Origin: Streptomyces sp. RerS4
Lineage (GTDB): Bacteria; Actinomycetota; Actinomycetes; Streptomycetales; Streptomycetaceae
Assembly (NCBI RefSeq): GCF_023515955.1
Contig: NZ_CP097322.1
Coordinates: 682,001 to 746,000, forward strand
Direction: 5' to 3'
Length of the DNA: 64,000 nt
Shown here: one piece after another, positions 25,276 through 33,086 of the stretch
Numbering within the stretch: position 1 is the stretch's first letter
How the letters are laid out: each line of letters begins with the position of its first letter
Notes under the pieces: model-generated
Told to the model about the DNA's origin: nothing
The model's database searches: none
Seen by the model: the letters and a program-made list of their open reading frames with translations, nothing else
Position numbers and translations under genes: made by a program

Positions 25276-27606
25276 TCAGAGCTCGTACAGCCGGCTCGCG
25301 AAGGAGACGCCGGCCGCGTGGGGGTCCCAGGTGAGGTCGTCGGGGCGCGGTCGGTCCACGGCCGAAGCCGGCAGGCCCGCCTCCTGGGTCATCGCCAACA
25401 GACGGACGGGGTGACCCGTGTCGCGGACGGTGAGGGTCACTTCGGTGCCCTCCGCCGGCGGGGCGACGAGCAGGAGCCCCCATTTCCACACGGAACCCGC
25501 GTTCGGGCGGTTGGCACCTCCGCCGAGGGTGTCGGTGCCCGCGGGCGCACCGCTCACCTGGGCGCCCACGACCTGGGTCGTCGTGGTGTCTACGTACAGG
25601 GCCAGCAGCGTGGGCCGTCCCGCCTCGGGCCGCACGGACAGCCGCAGGGTGCGGTTGCCGCCGTCGCGTGAGTCGGACACCGAGGTCACGACCGGGCAGG
25701 AGACGGGGGCGACGGGTGCCGGGCCCGCGAGCAGTCCCCCGGGCGGTGCGGCCAGTGCGGGGGACCACCGCTCCAGGGAGTCCGTGCGCCGGTCACCCGT
25801 GTAGTGGGTGACCCACGGGTGCGGGTCGGCGTCCTCGGACACCCAGACGGCCTTCTCGCGGTCGGCGTCCAGAGCGTACATCAGGCTTACGGGGCGCGGG
25901 TGTTCGGCGTCGGGGGCGTCGATGGCGGCGTTGACACCCACCAGGGCACCGCCGACCACGGCCAGGGCGGCGCCGCCCGCCACGGCACGACGGACGTGGA
26001 CGGGGGCGACCCGGCCGGTGAGGGGCAGTGCCACCACCGCGGCGGTCAGCGCGGCCAGGGCGAGCGGACCGGCGGCCGACGCGAGTCCCACCGTCGGGAA
26101 CAGGAGGGCGACCAGCGGGGCCGTGACCGCGACGGCCGGCAGCGCCGAGGCCGCGAGCGCGGCGGTTCGCCACGGGGAACGCTCGGCCGTGCGGGCCGCG
26201 AGCGCGACACCGGCCGCCCCGCCCAGGGCCGTCCAGGTGAACACGTACGCGGCGCCCGGCAGCAGCACGGCCATGACCACGGCGAGCAGCGCCGCCCACG
26301 CCGCCGTTCCGGCGGCCGCTTCCACCGCTCCGGCCCGCTTGCCGACCCATACGATCCACAGCCAGACGACGGCGGCGGTGAGCAGCAGCAGGCCCGCGAC
26401 GGCGGGACCCGTGCGGTACGGATCGCCCAGGTGGAAGAGGGCGTAGGTGGGCCGGACGATGAGCAGGGCCTGCCAGGCCGCCCAGCCGAGCGCGGCGGCG
26501 GTCAGGAGCGTCAGGGGGAAGGTCGAGGCAGCGCGTGCGACCGCGCGCAGGCTCAGGGCTCGACGGCGGCGGGCGTACCAGACGGCCGCCGCCGACGCGA
26601 GGGTCGCGATCAACGCCAGGGGCAGGACCGCGCCCTCCGGATAGTGGACCAGCACCGGGCCGAGGTTGAACCACGTGGCCTCGGAGGCCTTCTCGACCCG
26701 TGCCAGGTCGGTGGACGACAGGGCACGGGTGGCCGAGATGGCGGTGTTGCCCAGGTCCTGGAGACTGCCGAGGTCGACGTGGTCCAGATCGTCCTCGGGA
26801 CCGTGGTAGCGGGCACTGCCACCGATGACCGCGAAGTTCAGCCCGGTCGCACCGGACTGTCGGAACTGGGTGAAGTCGGTGGTATTCGGCAGCAGCCGGT
26901 AGATCTCGTCGGAGAGGGACGTGGCGACGGGCGGTGCGTCGCCCAGGGCCGCCACCAGGGCCGAGCTGTGGGGGCCGGTCTCGAACATGACGGCCCGTCC
27001 GCTCGTGCCGCGCGCTTCCAGATTGATGACGACATCGGGACCGCCACGGGTCCGCGCGAGCTCCCGGGCCGCCGCACGGGCGCCGAGCTGAGCCGTCTCC
27101 TCCATGTCGGTGAAGAGCAGGACCACGTCGTTGCGCGGAGGAGCTCCTTCGCGGAGGGCGCGGGCGATCTCCAGCAGGGAGCCCACGCCCAGGCCGTCGT
27201 CGGAGGCGCCGGGGCCGGTGGCCACCGAGTCGGTGTGCGCGACGAGGAGCACCCGGCCGGTCGAGGAGCGGCCGGGGATCGTGGCGGTGACGTTGTGCAC
27301 ACGACCCGCCAGGTGCGAACCGCCCTCTCCCGGCAGCACTTCGGTCGACTCGTGCAGCTGCGGCGAAAGCCCGAGGCGGCTCAGCTCCCCGGTCACGTAG
27401 GACCGGACGGCCTCGGCCTGGGAGGTACCGGACGGATGCGGGGAACGCGCGATGGAGCCGATGTGCTCGACGGCACGCGCCGCGGAAAAGCCCGAAAGCG
27501 CGCTCTTCTCCGGCTTCGGCTCCGGAGGAACCCGTACCAACAATGCGCAGCCGAGCGCGACGAAACACAGCAGAACACCGGAAAGCGCGGACAGCCGCGA
27601 CCTCAT
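25276..27606 (-). CDS. M28-family zinc peptidase with polytopic membrane region
   Basis: 776 aa. One N-terminal membrane segment is followed by an M28 aminopeptidase domain about 40-310 that should face outside. All zinc and catalytic residues are visible: His in VAHTDS, Asp in ASDDGLG, Glu-Glu in DMEETAQLGAR, Glu in NLEARG, and His in ARYHGPEDDL. About eight membrane spans follow (roughly 320-550), then a 200-residue C-terminal extracytoplasmic domain. The layout recalls ERMP1/Pff1-type membrane aminopeptidases. The second ATG (27606) was chosen for its 6-nt spacing from GGGGG; ATG 27612 is the alternative. It heads the M28-GNAT-NRPS unit. It may trim the exported peptide or act in self-resistance; a housekeeping role is not excluded. 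Confidence 0.88.
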   Translation of the reverse strand: MRSRLSALSGVLLCFVALGCALLVRVPPEPKPEKSALSGFSAARAVEHIGSIARSPHPSGTSQAEAVRSYVTGELSRLGLSPQLHESTEVLPGEGGSHLAGRVHNVTATIPGRSSTGRVLLVAHTDSVATGPGASDDGLGVGSLLEIARALREGAPPRNDVVLLFTDMEETAQLGARAAARELARTRGGPDVVINLEARGTSGRAVMFETGPHSSALVAALGDAPPVATSLSDEIYRLLPNTTDFTQFRQSGATGLNFAVIGGSARYHGPEDDLDHVDLGSLQDLGNTAISATRALSSTDLARVEKASEATWFNLGPVLVHYPEGAVLPLALIATLASAAAVWYARRRRALSLRAVARAASTFPLTLLTAAALGWAAWQALLIVRPTYALFHLGDPYRTGPAVAGLLLLTAAVVWLWIVWVGKRAGAVEAAAGTAAWAALLAVVMAVLLPGAAYVFTWTALGGAAGVALAARTAERSPWRTAALAASALPAVAVTAPLVALLFPTVGLASAAGPLALAALTAAVVALPLTGRVAPVHVRRAVAGGAALAVVGGALVGVNAAIDAPDAEHPRPVSLMYALDADREKAVWVSEDADPHPWVTHYTGDRRTDSLERWSPALAAPPGGLLAGPAPVAPVSCPVVTSVSDSRDGGNRTLRLSVRPEAGRPTLLALYVDTTTTQVVGAQVSGAPAGTDTLGGGANRPNAGSVWKWGLLLVAPPAEGTEVTLTVRDTGHPVRLLAMTQEAGLPASAVDRPRPDDLTWDPHAAGVSFASRLYEL

Positions 27607-27659
27607 GCTCATCCCCCCGTTTGGACGAACAGCCCTCGTGGGGGGCTTGATCTTCGGCA

Positions 27660-27688
27660 ACTTAACAGCGGTTCACAGCAGAAAACAA
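27660..27688 (-). promoter_or_regulatory. Probable promoter for the M28-GNAT-NRPS unit
   Basis: On the minus strand, TTGTTT (27688-27683), a 17-nt spacer and TTAAGT (27665-27660) lie about 55 nt before the M28 start in a locally AT-rich, divergent intergenic region of about 190 nt. The divergent ABC transporter promoter must lie in the same region, but I see no confident hexamers for it. Confidence 0.45.
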
Positions 27689-27793
27689 GGACTTCACAAT
27701 TCACTGAGCGTGCGCTTGTATGGGTTGATGCAGCCGGGATGACGCATCCGCGCTCCGAGCCGCACAGCACTTTCAAGTTGGGGGGAATCGGGG

Positions 27794-28705
27794 GTGACCA
27801 TCCCTGTCGTCCGTTTTCGGAATGTCGTGAAGACCTACGGGTCGACGAATGCCGTGAACGGGTTGGATCTGGACGTTCCCCAAGGGAAGTTCATCGGGCT
27901 ACTGGGCCCGAACGGCGCGGGCAAATCGACCACCATGCGCCTCATCACCGGGCAGAGCCGGTCGACCAGCGGAACGGTGGAGGTCCTCGGGTACGAGATG
28001 CCGAAGGACTCCCGAAGGGTCCGCTCGCTACTCGGCGTAGTGCCCCAGGAGAGCGACCTCGACATCGAATTGACGGTTCGTCAAAACCTTGAGGTGTTCG
28101 CGCGCTTCAGCACCATGCCCGCCGGCCGCTACGCGGAGGCGGTGGACCGGGCGCTCTCCGCCGTGCGCCTCGCCGACCGGGGCGACAGCCGGGTGGAGGC
28201 GCTGTCGGGCGGGATGCGGCGCAGGCTTCTGCTCGCCCGGGGCATTCTCACCACTCCGCGCCTGCTGCTGCTCGACGAGCCCACGGTCGGCCTCGACCCG
28301 CAGATCCGCCAGGACCTGTGGGACGTCATGGAGATGCTGCGGGCCTCCGGCACGACGGTTCTGATGTCGACGCACTACATCGAAGAGGCCGAGCGCCTCG
28401 CCGACGAGGTCGTCGTGGTGTTCGGCGGCCGTCGGATCGCCCAGGGCACCCCACAGGAGTTGCTGCGGGCCCACGCCGGGGAGCAGGCCGCCGAGTACCG
28501 CGGCGACGCGTCCCGCCGCACCGCCGTCGAGGAGTACGTCGCCCGCGCGGGCCTGACGAGCCGCCGCACCGGACTGTCCGTGTCGGTCCTGCGGGCCGAG
28601 ACCATGCCGGGCGAGCTGCGAGAGGCGCTGGGCCCCCCGGACGTGCTGCGCCCCACCACACTTGAGGACGTGTTCGTCGCGCTGACCGGCGAGCTCTTCG
28701 TCTGA
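27794..28705 (+). CDS. ABC transporter ATP-binding protein (DrrA-like)
   Basis: 303 aa nucleotide-binding subunit of an ABC-2 exporter, on the cytoplasmic face. Walker A GPNGAGKST near 36-44, Q-loop PQES, signature LSGGMRRR, Walker B LLLLDEPTVGLD, and the H-loop STHYIEEAE are all present. The C-terminal part is the extended DUF4162-like region seen in DrrA/NodI antibiotic-resistance ATPases. GTG at 27794 follows a G-rich ribosome site. It is divergent from the M28 gene and 44 nt upstream of its permease. Probably exports the cluster product and gives self-resistance. Confidence 0.93.
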   Translation: MTIPVVRFRNVVKTYGSTNAVNGLDLDVPQGKFIGLLGPNGAGKSTTMRLITGQSRSTSGTVEVLGYEMPKDSRRVRSLLGVVPQESDLDIELTVRQNLEVFARFSTMPAGRYAEAVDRALSAVRLADRGDSRVEALSGGMRRRLLLARGILTTPRLLLLDEPTVGLDPQIRQDLWDVMEMLRASGTTVLMSTHYIEEAERLADEVVVVFGGRRIAQGTPQELLRAHAGEQAAEYRGDASRRTAVEEYVARAGLTSRRTGLSVSVLRAETMPGELREALGPPDVLRPTTLEDVFVALTGELFV

Positions 28706-28749
28706 TCCCGCGGCACCCCGCCGTACCCACATCAGAAGGGACCCCCTCC

Positions 28750-29586
28750 ATGACGAGGGCCGCACCGGCACGCCCGGCGGAGACACCGACGAACGCCTTC
28801 GAGGACGAGGGAGGGGCCGCGACGCCCACGCTGCTGCCCACGATGCGGGCGGTGTGGCTGCGCGAACTGCTGCTCTTCCGGCGTTACTGGCCCGCCATCA
28901 CCTTCGGCTCGCTCATCGAACCCCTGGTGTACATGGCCGGCTTCGGCCTGGGCTTCAGCGCCCTGGTGGACTCGGCCGAAGGCCGGCCCTATCCCCAGTT
29001 CGTGGGCGTGGGCATGGTCGTGACGTCCCTTCTGTTCGCCTCCGCTTTCGCCGGCATGTTCGAGACCTACAACCGGCGCTGCTACCAGCACTTGTACGAT
29101 GCGGTGCTCAGCCGGCCGGTGGACGTCTGGGAACTCGTCACCGCCGAGGCGTCCTGGATCGCCGTCAAATCGTCCGTCTACAGCTCGGTGCCCCTGCTGG
29201 TCACCCTCGCCATCGGTCTCCCCGCGAGCCCCACCCTGCTGCTGGTGCCGATCATCACGCTGGTGTCGGCGTCGGCCTTCGCCCTGTGCGGAATGTGGGT
29301 GTCCACGCTGGTGCCGGCGATCGACTGGCTGCGGCTGGTCGTCTCGGGTGTGCTGACGCCGCTCGTCATGGCCGCCGGTGTCTTCTTCCCCCTGGACGGC
29401 CTGCCCGGCTGGATCCAGACCGTCGCCGGTGTCAACCCCATCTACCACTGCATGCAGCTGGTACGGCACGCGGCCTTCGGCGTGCTGGACGCGGGCGACT
29501 GGCTGCACGCCCTGGTGCTCGTCGCCTTCACCGCGCTCGCCTGGTTCCTGGCGGTGCGGGGCATGAGCCGCCGACTGCTCGACTGA
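28750..29586 (+). CDS. ABC-2 type transporter permease (DrrB/NodJ-like)
   Basis: 278 aa with about six membrane segments after a 35-residue cytoplasmic N-terminus. The central AGMFETYNRR...YDAVLSRPV block and the late GVNPIYHCMQLVR motif are typical of DrrB/NodJ permeases. ATG at 28750, with AAGGGACCCCC upstream. It forms the membrane channel for the ATPase encoded 44 nt upstream and is followed by the MbtH-like gene after 71 nt. Confidence 0.92.
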   Translation: MTRAAPARPAETPTNAFEDEGGAATPTLLPTMRAVWLRELLLFRRYWPAITFGSLIEPLVYMAGFGLGFSALVDSAEGRPYPQFVGVGMVVTSLLFASAFAGMFETYNRRCYQHLYDAVLSRPVDVWELVTAEASWIAVKSSVYSSVPLLVTLAIGLPASPTLLLVPIITLVSASAFALCGMWVSTLVPAIDWLRLVVSGVLTPLVMAAGVFFPLDGLPGWIQTVAGVNPIYHCMQLVRHAAFGVLDAGDWLHALVLVAFTALAWFLAVRGMSRRLLD

Positions 29587-29657
29587 CCCCGACAGCCCGC
29601 CGCCCGCTGACCGCCGACCGCCGACCGTCCGATCGACCGACCGACCGAGGAGCCACG

Positions 29658-29831
29658 ATGACCACCAACCCTTTCGAGAGCCCGGACCGTTCCTACCTCG
29701 TGCTGCGCAATGAGCGGGCCGAGCACTCCATTTGGCCGATGGGCATCGACGTGCCCGCCGGCTGGGACGTGGTGCACGACGAGGACTCCCGGGACGCCTG
29801 CCTCGCCTACATCGAGACGCAAGCCGCCTGA
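29658..29831 (+). CDS. MbtH-like NRPS accessory protein, short at the C-terminus
   Basis: 57 aa. MbtH proteins bind A domains and promote their solubility and activity. Family residues are clear: NPFE at the start, the SxWP core in AEHSIWPMG, PAGWDVVHDE, and CLAYIE. The protein stops at ETQAA just after CLAYIE, so the usual last 8-15 residues with W and an (D)MRP-type tail are missing; typical length is 62-75 aa. The core that contacts the A domain is present, so it may still work. ATG at 29658 has CGAGGAG upstream. Short CGAC/CCGA repeats (about 29610-29648) precede it. It supports assigning the exporter block to the NRPS cluster. Confidence 0.9.
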   Translation: MTTNPFESPDRSYLVLRNERAEHSIWPMGIDVPAGWDVVHDEDSRDACLAYIETQAA

Positions 29832-29973
29832 GGCGCCACACCCGTGCGAGCCGGCGGCGGCGCGGCCACGCCGACCGCGCCGCATCTCCGCGTCCGCGTG
29901 CGGGATGCGTGTATCGCGGACGTATCGAAAACCGCATACGCCACCGCAACGGCCCTCCGGGTCCCATGGGGGC

Positions 29974-30696
29974 ATGAACGACACCTCATCCCCGCCGGCA
30001 CCGGCCCGCCGCGTGCGCGGGATCGTGCTCCTCGGCTTGGTGGTCGTCGGCGTGGCCGGCGCCCTGTTCGTCCTGCGCCGGCCGCTCATGATGTCCGCTC
30101 CGAGGTGTATGGCCGGGCGGTGGCACGGCTGCTTCGACACGTTCAACGGTGTGGTGCTCATGACGTTGGTCGCGCTGCCCGTGGCCGGGCTGGTGGTGTG
30201 GGCTCTGGCGCGCCGTCGGCGGGCCGCCGGGGTCGCATCGGCGTGGCCGATGTCGCTGGCCGAGGTGGGCATGGTCCACGGGACGGTGCCGTTCCTGTGG
30301 CTGACCATGATGCCGGGCGGCGCGCCCGGCGTCGCCCCCGCCCGGGTGAGCCTCGTACCGCTGCGGGACCTGGTCACGATGGGGCCGCTGGGGATCGGCG
30401 GCAACCTGCTGGTCTTCGCGGCGCTGGGGTTCTTCGCCCCGATGCGGTGGGCGGCCCTGGCGTCCCTGCCGCGGGTTCTGGCACTCGGCGCGGGCTGCTC
30501 GATCCTGATCGAGACCGCGCAGTACGCGCTTCGGCTGGACCGGGTGTCCTCGGTGGACGACGTACTGGTCAACGCCACCGGCGCCGTGCTGGCCGGGCTG
30601 GCGTCGCGCCGCTGGTGGCGCACGAAGGCGCAGGCCCCGTCGGACCGGCCCCGCCCCACACCGGTGCCCGCGTCGGCGTCGGCGTCGGCTGCGTAG
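29974..30696 (+). CDS. VanZ-like membrane protein
   Basis: 240 aa with about five membrane spans and the VanZ-family signature near the C-terminus (ILIETAQYALRLD...SVDDVLVNATGA). VanZ proteins are linked to teicoplanin or lipoglycopeptide tolerance, though many actinomycete homologues have no known role. ATG at 29974 after GGGGG. The stop is 9 nt before the response regulator start, so the three genes VanZ, regulator and kinase form an operon. The C-terminus is an Ala-Ser-rich repeat (GCGTCG units). A role in sensing or resisting a cell-wall-active compound is suggested by order only. Confidence 0.85.
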   Translation: MNDTSSPPAPARRVRGIVLLGLVVVGVAGALFVLRRPLMMSAPRCMAGRWHGCFDTFNGVVLMTLVALPVAGLVVWALARRRRAAGVASAWPMSLAEVGMVHGTVPFLWLTMMPGGAPGVAPARVSLVPLRDLVTMGPLGIGGNLLVFAALGFFAPMRWAALASLPRVLALGAGCSILIETAQYALRLDRVSSVDDVLVNATGAVLAGLASRRWWRTKAQAPSDRPRPTPVPASASASAA

Positions 30697-30705
30697 GCTT
30701 CCGGC

Positions 30706-31383
30706 ATGCGCGTACTGATCGTGGAGGACGAGCCCTACCTGGCGGAAGCCGTCCGTGACGGTCTGCGGCTGGAGGCGATCGCCGCCGACATCGCGGGCGA
30801 CGGCGACTCCGCCCTGGAACTGCTCGGCGTCCACTCCTACGACCTCGCGATCCTCGACCGCGACATCCCGGGCCCCTCCGGCGACGAGGTCGCCCGCCGG
30901 ATCGTCGCCTCCGGCAGCGGCATCCCCATCCTGATGCTCACCGCCGCCGACCGGATCGACGACAAGGCCTCGGGGTTCGGGCTCGGCGCCGACGACTACC
31001 TCACCAAACCGTTCGAGCTGCGGGAACTCGTCCTGCGGCTGAGGGCGCTCGACCGCAGACGCGCGTACGCCCGGCCGCCCGTCCGCGAGATCGCGGGCCT
31101 ACGGCTCGACCCCTTCCGCCGGGAGGTCTTCCGCGACGGGCGCTACGTCGCGCTCACCCGCAAACAGTTCGCCGTCCTGGAGGTCCTCGTCGCCGTCGAG
31201 GGCGGGGTCGTCAGCGCCGAAGAGCTGCTGGAACGGGCCTGGGACGAGAACGCCGACCCGCTCACCAACGCCGTACGCATCACCGTGTCCGCACTGCGCA
31301 AACGGCTCGGCGAACCGTGGATCATCGCCACGGTGCCGGGCGTCGGCTACCGCATCGAGACCGGCCCCACCGCGCGTGCGTAG
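30706..31383 (+). CDS. OmpR/PhoB-family response regulator
   Basis: 225 aa. Receiver domain 1 to about 115 with acidic pair VEDE near 6-9, phospho-acceptor D51 in LAILDRDIPG, and the conserved Lys in YLTKPF. The C-terminal winged helix (about 125-220) ends with the usual VRGVGYR-like VPGVGYRIE. It should bind DNA after phosphorylation by the kinase encoded next, whose start overlaps its stop by 8 nt. Its targets may include the VanZ gene in the same operon. Confidence 0.95.
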   Translation: MRVLIVEDEPYLAEAVRDGLRLEAIAADIAGDGDSALELLGVHSYDLAILDRDIPGPSGDEVARRIVASGSGIPILMLTAADRIDDKASGFGLGADDYLTKPFELRELVLRLRALDRRRAYARPPVREIAGLRLDPFRREVFRDGRYVALTRKQFAVLEVLVAVEGGVVSAEELLERAWDENADPLTNAVRITVSALRKRLGEPWIIATVPGVGYRIETGPTARA

Positions 31384-32455
31384 ACGCCCGGGGCTCAGCG
31401 CGCGACTGAAACTCACCCTCAGCTACGCCGGATTCCTCGCCCTCGCCGGCGCCCTCCTGCTGGCCGTCGTGTGGGTGTTCCTGCTGCGCTACGTGCCCGA
31501 CAACTCGCAGGGCCTGCTCGGGATCTCGCCCAATCGCTACCTCCTCGTACGCACCTTCCTGCCCGCCGCGGCCGTGGCGATGGCCTTCCTGCTCGCGTTC
31601 GGCCTCGTCGGGGGATGGGTCCTCGCCGGCCGGATGCTGGCGCCCCTCACACACATCACGGACGCGGCGCGGATGGCCGGGAGCGGGTCGCTGTCCCACC
31701 GGATCCGCATGGAGGGCCGCCAGGACGAATTCCGTGAACTCTCCGACGCCTTCGACTCGATGCTCGAACAACTGGAGTCGCACGTCGCCGAGCAGCAGAG
31801 GTTCGCCGCGAACGCCTCCCACGAACTGCGCACGCCGCTCGCGATCTCGCGCACGCTCCTCGACGTCGCCCGCAAGGACCCCACGCGCGACCGGGACGAA
31901 CTCATCGAGCGCCTGTACGTCGTCAATACGCGGGCGATCGACCTCACCGAGGCCCTCCTGCTGCTCAGCCGCGGCGAGCGCGGGACCTTCCGACGCGAGG
32001 GCGTCGACCTCTCCCTCCTCGCCGAAGAAGCCGCCGAAACGCTGCTCCCCCTCGCCGAACAGCGCCGGATCACGCTCGACGTCACCGGCGGACCGGCCCC
32101 GACCAGCGGCTCCCCGGAGCTCCTGCTGCGGATGGTGACGAACCTCGTCCAGAACGCCGTCGTCCACAACCTCCCCGCCGACGGCACCGTGACGGTCCGC
32201 ACCGGATCGGACGGCGACACGAGCGTGCTGCGGGTCGAGAACACGGGCCGCCCGCTCCCGCCGGAACGGGTACCCACCCTCACCGAACCCTTCCAGCGCG
32301 GAACGGAACGCGTCCGCACCGACGAGCACGCCGGCGCCGGCCTCGGCCTGGCCATCGTGCACAGCATCGTCCGCGCCCACGACGGAACCCTCGACCTCGC
32401 CCCCCGCCCCACCGGCGGCCTCCTCGTCACGGTCCGACTCCCTGTCGGGCGGTAG
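31376..32455 (+). CDS. Membrane sensor histidine kinase
   Basis: 359 aa. Two membrane segments (about 13-38 and 60-85) flank a very short external loop of about 20 residues, followed by HAMP, a HisKA dimerisation helix with H149 in NASHELRTPL, and a HATPase with N-box NLVQNAV and G-box GAGLGLAI. GTG start at 31376 overlaps the regulator gene. The tiny extracytoplasmic loop suggests intramembrane sensing, as in envelope-stress kinases that detect membrane or cell-wall damage. Confidence 0.95.
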   Translation: MRRRPGLSARLKLTLSYAGFLALAGALLLAVVWVFLLRYVPDNSQGLLGISPNRYLLVRTFLPAAAVAMAFLLAFGLVGGWVLAGRMLAPLTHITDAARMAGSGSLSHRIRMEGRQDEFRELSDAFDSMLEQLESHVAEQQRFAANASHELRTPLAISRTLLDVARKDPTRDRDELIERLYVVNTRAIDLTEALLLLSRGERGTFRREGVDLSLLAEEAAETLLPLAEQRRITLDVTGGPAPTSGSPELLLRMVTNLVQNAVVHNLPADGTVTVRTGSDGDTSVLRVENTGRPLPPERVPTLTEPFQRGTERVRTDEHAGAGLGLAIVHSIVRAHDGTLDLAPRPTGGLLVTVRLPVGR

Positions 32456-32456
32456 C

Positions 32457-32476
32457 GGTCAGGTCAGGTCAGGTCA
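32457..32476. repeat. Four tandem GGTCA pentamers
   Basis: GGTCA is repeated four times without interruption just after the kinase stop codon (32455). No function is evident. It may be a simple-sequence expansion between convergent genes. Confidence 0.7.
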
Positions 32477-32579
32477 GAGACGCAGAGCCCGGGGGGTGCG
32501 GAGGGCGCCGCCCTTGAGGACGTTGCCCCAGCGCCGGAGTTCGGTGCGCATGGGTTCGGAAATTCCTCTGGCTGCCCCA

Positions 32580-32978
32580 TCATGCAGGCGAACCGGTTGC
32601 GCTCCCGCGACGTGCCTCGTCGTACCGCGCGCGGGCGTCGTCGACGGCGGCGACCCGGCGTTCGGACCAGCGGGCCAGTGCCCAGACCTGGCGGGCGGCC
32701 TCCGCGCCGAGGGGGGTGAGGCTGTAGTCGACGCGGGGCGGGATCACGGGCTGGGCGTCGCGGTGGACGAAGCCGTCGCGCTCCAGGGTCTGGAGCGTCT
32801 GCGCGAGCATCTTCTCGCTGACGCCCCCGATGTGCCGGCGCAGCTCGCTGAAGCGGTACGTGCGCTCGAGCAGGGCGGCCAGGACGAGGACACCCCAACG
32901 GCTCGTCACGTGCTCCAGGACGAGACGCGAGGGACACATCCGCTGGTTCACGTCGGGCACCTGGTTACTTACTCCCAT
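32580..32978 (-). CDS. HxlR-family redox-type transcriptional regulator (QorR-like)
   Basis: 132 aa winged-helix MarR/HxlR-type protein: CPSRLVLEHVTSRWG, the SELRRHIGGVSEKMLAQTLQTLERDG recognition region and a beta-wing. A single cysteine at position 15 (RMCPSR) corresponds to the redox-sensing Cys of QorR, YodB and related regulators. It is divergent from a QorB-like reductase with a dyad between them, so it probably represses that gene and itself until its Cys is modified by quinones or diamide-type stress. The ATG at 32978 lacks a clear ribosome site; GTG 32960 has GGGAG upstream and is a possible alternative. Confidence 0.88.
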   Translation of the reverse strand: MGVSNQVPDVNQRMCPSRLVLEHVTSRWGVLVLAALLERTYRFSELRRHIGGVSEKMLAQTLQTLERDGFVHRDAQPVIPPRVDYSLTPLGAEAARQVWALARWSERRVAAVDDARARYDEARRGSATGSPA

Positions 32979-32981
32979 GCC

Positions 32982-33006
32982 AGTACCTTACTTCAAAGTG
33001 GGTACT
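32982..33006. promoter_or_regulatory. Probable HxlR operator
   Basis: AGTACC (32982-32987) and GGTACT (33001-33006) form perfect arms, and inside them ACTT/AAGT continues the dyad (32990-32993 and 32996-32999). The 25-bp site begins 3 nt upstream of the regulator ATG, in the intergenic region shared with the divergent reductase gene. Confidence 0.65.
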
Positions 33007-33086
33007 TTCTTCTGGTTAGCGCTCACCGTAGCGTGAGAGCCGGTGAGCGCACCGCCCACCGGCCCCCACGCAAAAGGAAGAGCACC

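Noticed and set aside
32475..32552. 25-codon minus-strand frame (MRTELRRWGNVLKGG...) with AGAGGAA upstream
   Set aside because: Very short, no homologue recognised, and it sits in a convergent intergenic region. Could be a remnant, but support is insufficient.
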